A DNA stretch of 5,318 nt from an uncultured Bacillota bacterium (GTDB lineage Bacteria; Bacillota; Clostridia; Christensenellales; UBA1242): NCBI GenBank assembly GCA_947090235.1, contig CAMUNJ010000057.1, positions 1-5,318 of the forward strand. The letters run 5' to 3'. Of the stretch, positions 1-5,318 are shown piece after piece. How positions within the stretch are numbered: position 1 is the first letter of the stretch; every line of letters starts with the position of its first letter. Made by a program: the position numbers and the translations under genes. The notes below the pieces were generated by a model. That model saw only the letters and a list, made by a program, of their open reading frames with translations. It searched no databases and was not told the origin of the DNA.

Positions 1-782
1 TTTTATCTTATCTTTCTTATTACGATAAGGAGGGAAAGGAAAATAAAAATGGCGAAAAAGGCAAGGCTAGAAAACTTGCAGCGGTACGAAGTTTGTTTAA
101 ATATCTTTTTAATCATGATATGATTTCATCAAATGTTGCAAGCAAGGTCGAAACTCCTAAACTACACAGCAAAGAAATAATAAGATTAGAGCAAAATGAA
201 GTTGAAAAACTTATGAATGTGGTTGAAAATCCATGCACATTTACTGATCGCCAAAAAAATTATGACAAAAACACCTTTGAACGCGACAATGCTATTATTA
301 CACTATTTTTAGGAACGGGAATTCGTATTTCAGAACTTGTTGGACTTGATATTGATAGTTTTGATTTTTCGCAAAATGCTTTTATTGTTACTCGAAAAGG
401 TGGAAATCAAACAATGTTATATTTTTCAGTTGCAGTTGCACAGGCTCTCAAAACTTGGCTTGAAAAGCGAGCCACTTTAGAACTACCTATTGATGAAAAA
501 GCAATGTTTATTTCCCTGCAACGCAAACGCATCTCTGTGCGTGCAGTAGAAAATTTAGTAAAAAAATTTGCTAAAGAAGCCTCACCTCTCAAAAATATTT
601 CTCCGCATAAACTTAGAAGCACTTTTGGCACAAATCTGTATCGCGAAACTAAAGATATCTATATTGTTGCCGATGTTTTGGGCCATAAAGATGTAAATAC
701 AACCAAAAAACATTACGCCGCAATAAGTGAGGATATGCGTAAAAGCATTGCAGAAAAGGTTAAGATAAGAAACGATGATTAA
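1..782 (+). CDS. Tyrosine recombinase/integrase, XerC/XerD-like, 5'-truncated by window edge
   Basis: This is a site-specific DNA recombinase of the tyrosine (phage integrase) family, which cuts and rejoins DNA through a covalent 3'-phosphotyrosine intermediate. The frame is open from base 3 to the TAA at 780-782. The TTG at 93 is not the real start: the codons before it read as the end of a core-binding domain (YYDKEG, then ARKLAAVRSLFKYLF at about 63-110), so the true start lies left of the window. The catalytic set is complete: Arg at 324 (GTGIRISEL), Lys at 396 (TRKGG), His and Arg at 606 and 615 (HKLR), His at 684 (LGHKD) and nucleophile Tyr at 714 (KHYAAI). From memory, close relatives occur as stable chromosomal genes in clostridia, sometimes beside lexA, so a housekeeping or resident role is as likely as a mobile-element role. 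Its DNA site is unknown. No att-like repeat was found nearby. It converges on the GLUG gene. Confidence 0.93.
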   Translation, partial: LSYLSYYDKEGKENKNGEKGKARKLAAVRSLFKYLFNHDMISSNVASKVETPKLHSKEIIRLEQNEVEKLMNVVENPCTFTDRQKNYDKNTFERDNAIITLFLGTGIRISELVGLDIDSFDFSQNAFIVTRKGGNQTMLYFSVAVAQALKTWLEKRATLELPIDEKAMFISLQRKRISVRAVENLVKKFAKEASPLKNISPHKLRSTFGTNLYRETKDIYIVADVLGHKDVNTTKKHYAAISEDMRKSIAEKVKIRNDD

Positions 783-812
783 AATAAGAATTACAAAATT
801 CTTATTTTTTTT
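781..812 (+). terminator. Rho-independent terminator of the recombinase gene
   Basis: A perfect 12-bp stem (781-792 with 797-808, core AAATAAGAATT/AATTCTTATTT) closes a 4-base loop (ACAA) and runs into eight T (805-812). The left arm starts inside the stop codon, so transcription should end immediately after translation. The stem is nearly all A/T, so it may be less efficient than a GC-rich one. Confidence 0.8.
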
Positions 813-947
813 AATAATTATTTTTCTGAAAATTATAAAGTATTCATCTAAATATATTTTTTACATACTTAAAACAATCAATTTTACAAAAATATAATCC
901 CACACTTTAGATCAAAAATACTTTAATCAAAAAAAACAATACTAAAC
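813..947. other. AT-rich convergent intergenic spacer, no gene seen
   Basis: The spacer between the two facing terminators is almost pure A/T with short A and T runs. I see no open frame with a ribosome binding site, no tRNA-like fold and no convincing repeat. It looks like ordinary spacer between convergent genes. Confidence 0.6.
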
Positions 948-987
948 AAAAAAAAAGAAACACAATTCTGCTGAACTCGTGTTTCTT
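948..987 (-). terminator. Rho-independent terminator of the GLUG gene
   Basis: Read on the minus strand, AAGAAACAC (987-979) pairs perfectly with GTGTTTCTT (963-955). The stem continues inward as GAGTTC/GAATT with one bulged G around an AGCA loop, and is followed by a T run (plus-strand A948-956). This is a strong intrinsic terminator about 70 bases after the GLUG stop codon, facing the recombinase terminator. Confidence 0.85.
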
Positions 988-989
988 CT

Positions 990-1019
990 ATATTGTGAAG
1001 CATATCTCCTTCACAATAT
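990..1019 (-). repeat. Second hairpin: 11-bp perfect inverted repeat in the 3' region of the GLUG transcript
   Basis: ATATTGTGAAG (990-1000) is the exact reverse complement of CTTCACAATAT (1009-1019), with an 8-base loop. It lies two bases before the terminator hairpin, so the GLUG mRNA would end in two stacked stem-loops. It has no T tail of its own. It could protect the 3' end from exonucleases, be part of a dispersed palindromic repeat, or bind a protein. Its function is not known. Confidence 0.7.
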
Positions 1020-1057
1020 TATCTTGTGCAGTTATATTTTATATATACATTAAATTA

Positions 1058-2724
1058 TTAATTTTGCAATTGGAAATTTGAATTATTACTAAAGAAGTTT
1101 AGCACATCACTACTTGAATCAATAGCAACACTAAATAATTCTTTTTGCATAGGCAAATTGTTATTCATATTTTCCACAAGAGCAAATGTGGTAAAGTCGC
1201 CAGAAGAATAATAACCTTTACTATTTGTAAATGCATAACAATTTAAAACACTTGGATTATAAAGCCTTGAATAACCTGTAACCTCTGCAGAACTTGAGCC
1301 AATAAAACAACAATTTAACATTGTTATTTTCACGCTAGAATAACTATATCCATCGCCACCGACAAACCATCCTGAGGATTTTGAACTATTTGTAGAGGTA
1401 GAATTTTTTGAAATTAATGCTCCAGTAAAATAACAATTTTTTATGTTTGAATTTCCTATAAATTGTCCTACAAACCCACCGACAAATCTACTTTGAGAAA
1501 TAACTTTTCCATTAACAATACATTTTGAGACTTCACATTTTGACGCACTTCCAACTATGCCTCCTGTTCTTTCTCCTGTGCTGATAACCGATCCGTTGTT
1601 TATACAATTTGTTATTGTTGATCCGTGATTTTCGGTTGTTGCATAACCAACAATCCCGCCAATATAATTTTTCCCAAAAACATCACCTGAATTAGTACAA
1701 TTTATAATGCTATTATTCGTTCCATATGTATCACTTATATAACCAACTAAACCTCCTGCACTACCCCCACTCGCTACAATGGTTGTATTTTTATTGTGAC
1801 AGTTTTCTAATTTTGTGCCTCTCCATGCACAATATCCAGCTACCGCACCAACATTTGCCTCTCCACTAATATAAGAATCTACAATAGTTATATTTTTAAA
1901 TATTAAATTCCCCATATTATCATATACTTTTCCAAACAATCCTGCATAGTCACCAGTATTGACATATAGCCCACTGATTTCATACCCATTACCATCAAAA
2001 TTACCTGCAAAAGGGTTACTTTCCGTTCCAATAGGTGTCCATCGATATTTAGCCATATCTAAATCTATCGTCTGCTTAAAATATTTATTTGCATAACTCG
2101 TCCCAGAATTTGTATTTTGAGCAAGCAAAGCAAGTTGTTCAGGTGATGAAATTTCATAAGGAAGGGATGAAGTTCCGTCTCCAACAGAAAAATCAGCATC
2201 TCCAATATGTTTTATCCACACATTATCATCTTCAAAATAATAGTTTAATTCAATGTTTGAACCTACACCAGTCAAACTTAAAAACTCCCCCGAACCATAA
2301 ACATCTACAGCATCACCTATATAATTAATATAATTATACAAATATGCCGACTCAATTGAAATGTAGAAAGCAATTCTCAAACTAGATGCACTTGCACCAG
2401 GAGATATATTAGTAGTATAATTAAACACATAAGAAGATTGTTCAGTTCCTCCTATTACTGTCCTAGCAGATGAATCACCTGACAAATCAGAAATATTTAC
2501 ATTCGTTCCAGAATTGTATCCATAATAATAAATTGAGAGAGTTCCTCCCATTCCGTTTGGCTCTCCATTAGTATAAAAATTGATTGTTAAAGTACCTGAG
2601 TCAGCAGCATTACTGTCATAATTTTGAACTAAGTCAAAAATCCCCCCCCCGCCAAGCCAGCGAATACTGAAACTATGGACAAGAGAGGAATTAGGATTGA
2701 TAACACTAAGAGTCTTTTCTTCAT
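1058..2724 (-). CDS. Secreted GLUG-repeat beta-helix protein, frame split at a G9 tract (phase-variable or broken)
   Basis: A secreted protein that reads in two frames. Frame A starts at ATG 2724 behind a ribosome binding site and encodes a classic signal peptide (MKKR, then LLVLSILIPLLSIVSVFA, cleavage after VFA), then GLAGGG. At nine G (2650-2642) it shifts out and stops at 2629. Frame B carries the body and ends at TAA 1058. One extra G (or two fewer) fuses them into 555 residues. The ATG at 2551 is probably not a start, because frame B upstream of it already encodes sensible protein (GTLTINFYTNGEPNG) back to the tract. The body has a beta-rich N-terminal region of unknown fold, a segment typical of GLUG proteins (LPYEISSPEQLALLAQNT, WTPIG, FAGNFDGNGYEISGLY, at about 2164-1963), then GLUG repeats (AGLFGKV, GGLVGYI, GGIVGYA, GGIVGSA, GGFVGQF) forming a predicted right-handed beta-helix. 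No LPXTG, SLH or C-terminal anchor is visible. A surface or adhesive role is inference. Family assignment is firm; function is unknown. Confidence 0.8.
1229..1945 (-). repeat. GLUG repeat array of about 32 residues per unit with NC ladder
   Basis: Counting residues from the ATG at 2551, GLUG cores sit at 203 (AGLFGKV), 235 (GAVAGYC), 266 (GGLVGYI), 298 (GGIVGYA), 330 (GGIVGSA) and 358 (GGFVGQF), i.e. steps of 32, 31, 32, 32 and 28. Between cores, a strand ending in Asn-Cys or similar recurs: LENC251, IINC285, ITNC316, SKC344, KNC373, LNC414, LNC438. The repeats are divergent at DNA level, so this is an old protein repeat and not a recent tandem duplication. The regular step fits stacked coils of a beta-helix. 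Confidence 0.75.
2629..2724 (-). other. 31-residue signal-peptide reading frame made in the 9-G state
   Basis: Translated as the sequence stands, the ATG at 2724 gives only the signal peptide, a Gly-rich stretch, then FLT and a TAG at 2631-2629. This would be the OFF product of the GLUG locus. The positively charged start, 18-residue hydrophobic core and VFA cleavage site match type I signal peptides, and no Cys suggests a lipoprotein. The peptide is unlikely to have its own function. Confidence 0.7.
2642..2650 (-). repeat. Homopolymeric G9 tract (C9 on plus strand) at the frame junction
   Basis: Nine consecutive G on the coding strand encode glycines about four residues after the predicted signal-peptide cleavage site. 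A length of 7 or 10 would join the signal peptide to the GLUG body; 9 does not. The tract also contains G GGG GGA in the starting frame, a heptamer that fits the X XXY YYZ pattern for -1 ribosomal slippage, and a -1 shift would enter the GLUG frame. A single-base error in the assembly would look the same. Confidence 0.75.
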
Positions 2725-2733
2725 ATTATTGTT

Positions 2734-2739
2734 TCCTTT
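2734..2739 (-). promoter_or_regulatory. Ribosome binding site of the GLUG gene
   Basis: AAAGGA on the minus strand lies 9 bases before the ATG at 2724. This site, together with the signal peptide that follows, is the reason for placing the true start at 2724 and not at the internal ATG 2551. Confidence 0.65.
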
Positions 2740-2779
2740 TAACTTACAATCTTTGATTGCTTATTAATAATATAAATAT

Positions 2780-2808
2780 ATTATATATCATTTTTTTAAT
2801 ATAAGCAA
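2780..2808 (-). promoter_or_regulatory. Sigma-A-type promoter for the GLUG gene
   Basis: On the minus strand TTGCTT (2808-2803) is followed after exactly 17 bases by TATAAT (2785-2780), a consensus -10. Transcription would start near 2773 and leave a leader of about 50 bases before ATG 2724. A 7-bp palindrome (TAATATA-AA-TATATTA, 2768-2783) overlaps the -10 and start region and could be an operator. Such AT-rich DNA yields chance matches, which limits confidence. Confidence 0.5.
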
Positions 2809-2846
2809 ATGATTTTAATAAATTTTTTAATTTTTTAAAACACAAT

Positions 2847-2872
2847 TAAGTAAGAAGGGAAGGTTTTACTTA
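2847..2872 (-). terminator. Weak hairpin at the end of spoIVB, possible terminator
   Basis: TAAGTAA (minus strand 2872-2866, spanning the spoIVB stop codon) pairs with TTACTTA (2853-2847) across a 12-base loop, followed by ATTGTGTTTT. The stem is short and A/T-rich and the T tail is broken, so termination is probably partial. Read-through into the GLUG gene is possible. Confidence 0.25.
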
Positions 2873-4107
2873 CCTTCGCCTTCCAATAGCCAATCACTAT
2901 AAATTCCATAGCCCTTTGTTGGATCAGACAGAAATACATGTGTAACCGCCCCTATTAATTTATCATTTTGTATAATCGGAGAACCACTCATTCCTTGTAC
3001 TATTCCGCCCGTCAACTCTAAAAGTCTTTTATCTGTAACTCTAAACACAAGACTTTTATCATCCGATTTTGCCTGATAATTGGCTTTAATTATTTCTATT
3101 TCGTATTCCTCTCTTATCCCACTTACGCTAGAAACAATCTTTGCTTTACCTGGTTTTACCCCCAATCTTCCACCTAAAGTTGCAGTTAAATTAGCATCAA
3201 CCATATTTTCTAGATCATCCAAATGCCCGAAAATTCCGTATTTATTATTTTTCTTTATCTCACCTTTTTCATTGCTTTGTAAAAATACACATCTAAGTTC
3301 TCCAGGATTGTTTCTCTCACCTTTGTTTATTCCAATTAGAGAACAATCAAATACTTTTCCATCAGTTAAAGGGATAATATTCCCAACTTTCCCATCAGTA
3401 ATTGGATGTCCTAGTGCAACAAAATCATGATTTTCTTGTTTTACATAAGTCAATGTGCCTATTCCTGAAATATCATCTTTAACCCACAAACCTAATTTAT
3501 ATTTGCCTTCCTTATTTTTTATAAGATCAATTTGGGCTTTTTCAAGTTGATTTTTTCGCAAATATTCAATTTCAACATGACCATTGCTTTGATTTAAAAT
3601 ATCTTCAACTTCGTCAAGAGAATTTATTCTTTTCCCTTCTATAGTTTTTAATATATCTCCACTTTTAAAAATCTTATTTCTACTTACCACATCACTATCA
3701 GTTGAAACCACCGTGTCACTGATAACAATTGCCCCATCCGTAGAAAGCGAAATACCAATTGGTACACCACCTATAAAAACATCTTCTTCAGGCAAAATGT
3801 TCACCTTAACTTTACGGATTGGAATAAAGCCAAACAATTTGAAAACAATAGTTCCCTCTTTCTGCTTTTCACTACTCACACTGGTATCGCCTTTTTCCAA
3901 AGATGTATGAACAAAATTACCAAATAAAGAATTGTTATTCACATTATCAACATCACTAAAACTTGCTGAAAAATTATCTGGGAGTGAAAAAATATCGCCG
4001 AAACCAACATTCTGCAAAAGAATTAAAGTCGATAATGATAACATAACAATTAATGTATAAATTCTTTTAAATCTTTTACCCTTTCTCATAAACTTTAGTC
4101 TACGCAA
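2866..4107 (-). CDS. spoIVB: SpoIVB, sporulation serine peptidase with PDZ domain
   Basis: SpoIVB is made in the forespore, crosses into the space between the two membranes and, in Bacillus subtilis, cleaves SpoIVFA so that SpoIVFB can activate pro-sigma-K in the mother cell. The sequence shows a basic N-terminus, one membrane segment (about residues 15-31, YTLIVMLSLSTLILLQ), a linker, a PDZ domain (about 110-195, including SGDILKTIEGKRINSL) and the S55-type protease domain. By alignment with B. subtilis H236, D363 and S378, the catalytic residues are His234 (ALGHPITD), Asp359 (RVTDKRLL) and Ser374 (GMSGSPI), all present. The 413 residues compare with 426 in B. subtilis; the C-terminal tail is slightly short. 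The longest start is TTG 4107; ATG 4089, six codons in, gives 407 residues and may be the true start. Neither has a clear ribosome binding site. It follows recN, as in other spore formers. Confidence 0.95.
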   Translation of the reverse strand: MRRLKFMRKGKRFKRIYTLIVMLSLSTLILLQNVGFGDIFSLPDNFSASFSDVDNVNNNSLFGNFVHTSLEKGDTSVSSEKQKEGTIVFKLFGFIPIRKVKVNILPEEDVFIGGVPIGISLSTDGAIVISDTVVSTDSDVVSRNKIFKSGDILKTIEGKRINSLDEVEDILNQSNGHVEIEYLRKNQLEKAQIDLIKNKEGKYKLGLWVKDDISGIGTLTYVKQENHDFVALGHPITDGKVGNIIPLTDGKVFDCSLIGINKGERNNPGELRCVFLQSNEKGEIKKNNKYGIFGHLDDLENMVDANLTATLGGRLGVKPGKAKIVSSVSGIREEYEIEIIKANYQAKSDDKSLVFRVTDKRLLELTGGIVQGMSGSPIIQNDKLIGAVTHVFLSDPTKGYGIYSDWLLEGEGK

Positions 4108-4124
4108 AATGACCTAAATTATGC
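4096..4124 (-). promoter_or_regulatory. Possible forespore sigma factor (sigma-G/F-type) promoter for spoIVB
   Basis: Minus-strand GCATA (4124-4120) is followed after 17 bases by TAGACTA (4102-4096). This resembles the sigma-G -35 (GNATA-like) and the -10 CATACTA at five of seven positions. spoIVB is a known sigma-G (and sigma-F) target in Bacillus subtilis, which supports it. Against it, the predicted start falls at about 4089-4090, which would make ATG 4089 nearly leaderless and exclude the TTG start at 4107. Confidence 0.3.
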
Positions 4125-4129
4125 AAAAC

Positions 4130-4160
4130 AAAAAAGAGCAAGAATGCCTTACCCTTTTTT
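4130..4160 (-). terminator. Rho-independent terminator between recN and spoIVB
   Basis: On the minus strand AAAAAAGGGTAAG (4160-4148) pairs with CTTGCTCTTTTTT (4142-4130) over 13 positions with two G-U pairs and a 5-base loop; the T run forms the end of the stem and continues as GTTTTG. The stem begins within the recN stop codon. It separates recN from spoIVB, so spoIVB needs its own promoter. Confidence 0.8.
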
Positions 4161-5318
4161 ATTTTGCTTTTGCTCGCATTTCTTGAGAATGCTTGATAGC
4201 AACTTCGCTTATATCTCCACCAACCATTTTTGCTAAACCTTCAATTATACCTTGCTCATCCAACCTTTCAATATTTGTAATGGTTGAATTTTCCTCAACC
4301 TTTTTGCTAACATAAAACATTTCATCACAATAAGAGGCAACTTGAGGAAGATGAGTTATACAAATCACTTGATTATTTTTAGAAAGTTTAGAAATTTTTT
4401 CACCCACAACAACGCCAGTTTCTCCACCTATTCCGGTGTCTATTTCATCAAAAATAAGCGTTTCTGCAGTGCCAAATTCAGCAAATATATTTTTTATAGC
4501 AAGCATAAATCTGCTCATTTCACCACCAGATGCAGTTTTGCTTAAAGCCTTAACTTCTTGTCCCTTGTTTGCGGAAAAAGCAAACTTTACGATATCATTG
4601 CCATTGGCAGAAAAAGTTTGAGTTTTATCAAATTCAACAATAAATGTTGTGTTTTTCATGCCTAGGTCATCAAGTTCTTTTACAACTTTGCTTTCTATAG
4701 ATTTTGCAACTTCTTTGCGTTTATTACTCAAACTATCACAAGCATCAAATAAAGCCTTTTCTTGTTGAAGTTTTAACTTTTCTAATCTATCCAGTTCAAA
4801 TTCAGCATCATTAAGTTGATTAAGTCTTTCTTTGGCTTTTTCACAAAATTGTAAAACCTCTTTTATTGATCCACCATATTTTCTTAAAATTGATTTTATA
4901 AGATCATTTCGCTTATCTAATTTTTCTAGTTCAAATTCATTAAAATTTAATTCACTAATAAAATCATTTAATGTTTCGTTTATATCTTGAAGTTCATATT
5001 TACAACTATTCAATCTTTCCTTGCAAGAATCTATAATTTCTATTCCATTCACATTGTTAAGAGCCAATAATGCTTCTTGCACTTGAATTATTGCAGACAT
5101 AGAAGAGTTTTCCAAAGATTCGTTACAAGCCTTTACACATTCACAAAGTTTTTCGGCATTGGATAACATAAAAAATCTTTCTTTAACTTCTTCTTCCTCG
5201 CCTTCACGCAAGCCGGCATCTTCAATTTCTTTTATTTGATAGTCTAGCAATGCCTTAGTGCGTTCTCTTTCAAAAACATCTCCGCCAAGCGACTTTATTT
5301 GAGATAGCGTAATTTGAT
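4159..5318 (-). CDS. recN: RecN, DNA double-strand break repair SMC-like ATPase, N-terminus cut off by window edge
   Basis: RecN is a cytosolic SMC-like ATPase that gathers early at double-strand breaks and helps tether ends for RecA-dependent repair. The frame is open to the right edge (first full codon at 5316), reading ITLSQIKSLGGDVFERERTK before the TTG at 5250, which is therefore an internal Leu. About 385 C-terminal residues are present; the family is usually near 550-580, so the Walker A ATP-binding part is missing here. Seen in order: a long charged coiled coil with the RecN-typical KRNDLIKSILRKYGGSI (about 4920-4860), a second coiled coil, the ABC signature SKTASGGEMSR (about 4540-4510), Walker B LIFDEIDTGIGG (about 4460-4426, catalytic Asp-Glu at 4449-4444) and the switch His in ITHLPQVA (4353). 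It ends at TAA 4159. Its promoter lies outside the window. Assignment is essentially certain. Confidence 0.97.
   Translation of the reverse strand, partial: QITLSQIKSLGGDVFERERTKALLDYQIKEIEDAGLREGEEEEVKERFFMLSNAEKLCECVKACNESLENSSMSAIIQVQEALLALNNVNGIEIIDSCKERLNSCKYELQDINETLNDFISELNFNEFELEKLDKRNDLIKSILRKYGGSIKEVLQFCEKAKERLNQLNDAEFELDRLEKLKLQQEKALFDACDSLSNKRKEVAKSIESKVVKELDDLGMKNTTFIVEFDKTQTFSANGNDIVKFAFSANKGQEVKALSKTASGGEMSRFMLAIKNIFAEFGTAETLIFDEIDTGIGGETGVVVGEKISKLSKNNQVICITHLPQVASYCDEMFYVSKKVEENSTITNIERLDEQGIIEGLAKMVGGDISEVAIKHSQEMRAKAK

Noticed and set aside
93..95. TTG as the start of the recombinase
   Set aside because: Codons upstream are in frame and family-like (ARKLAAVRS); the gene begins outside the window.
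36..123. AAGGA followed 8 bases later by ATG (49), looking like a gene start
   Set aside because: That frame stops after 24 codons, whereas the overlapping frame from base 3 reads as the end of the recombinase core-binding domain. The purine-rich Lys/Glu/Gly codons mimic a ribosome binding site.
927..1010. Minus-strand mini-ORF starting at ATG 1004 behind AAGGAG, about 25 codons
   Set aside because: The putative binding site is only two bases from the ATG, both lie within a hairpin, and the frame runs through the terminator's T tract.
2089..2328. Plus-strand open frame of 79 codons rich in His and Gln
   Set aside because: It lies opposite the GLUG gene and reflects its codon pattern. It has no ribosome binding site and no recognisable protein.
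2549..2551. ATG 2551 as the true start of the GLUG protein
   Set aside because: It would remove the signal peptide and cut into an open beta-rich sequence. The GGAG upstream is 11 bases away. The start at 2724 has a promoter, binding site and signal peptide.
2651..2728. The GLUG frame stays open upstream of the G tract to a stop at 2728-2726
   Set aside because: No ATG, GTG, TTG or CTG occurs in that frame there, so it cannot initiate. The overlap with the signal-peptide frame is short enough to be open by chance.
958..2847. 10-bp direct repeat AAACACAATT at 958-967 and 2838-2847 flanking the GLUG gene, like a target-site duplication
   Set aside because: In AT-rich spacers a shared 10-mer is expected about as often as not. 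One copy is part of a terminator stem, and no inverted repeats or transposase are present.
3080..3430. Plus-strand open frame of 116 codons opposite spoIVB
   Set aside because: It is antisense to the well-conserved SpoIVB protease domain and shows no family resemblance.
1..5318. CRISPR arrays, tRNA or rRNA genes, riboswitches, toxin-antitoxin pairs
   Set aside because: I looked on both strands and saw no regularly spaced direct repeats, cloverleaf sequences or known conserved RNA motifs.

Overview
The window comes from an AT-rich, spore-forming member of the Bacillota, most likely an uncultured gut-type clostridium. The evidence is a recN-spoIVB gene pair with an intact SpoIVB protease, strongly A/T-biased codon use, U-tailed hairpin terminators and a GLUG-repeat secreted protein of the kind common in gut Bacillota. 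The genus cannot be told from the sequence.

Layout, left to right. (1) 1-782, plus strand: the C-terminal part of a tyrosine recombinase, cut off by the left edge, with a complete catalytic set and a perfect-stem terminator that begins inside its stop codon. (2) 783-1057: a convergent intergenic region with two terminators facing each other, plus an extra 11-bp hairpin beside the leftward one. (3) 1058-2724, minus strand: a secreted beta-helix (GLUG) protein. Its signal peptide (2724 to about 2650) and its body (about 2641 to 1058) lie in different reading frames, joined exactly at a run of nine G (2642-2650). Ten G would give one continuous 555-residue secreted protein. (4) 2866-4107, minus strand: spoIVB, encoding the forespore signalling protease. 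(5) 4159-5318, minus strand: the C-terminal two thirds of recN, cut off by the right edge. A terminator separates it from spoIVB.

recN and spoIVB are ancestral neighbours in spore formers, where spo0A normally follows. Here the position after spoIVB is held by the GLUG gene, which has its own sigma-A-type promoter and ribosome binding site. The most interesting feature is the G9 tract: in such AT-rich DNA it looks like a contingency (phase-variation) switch or a frameshift site controlling a secreted protein. A fresh inactivating mutation or a homopolymer sequencing error cannot be excluded from one sequence.
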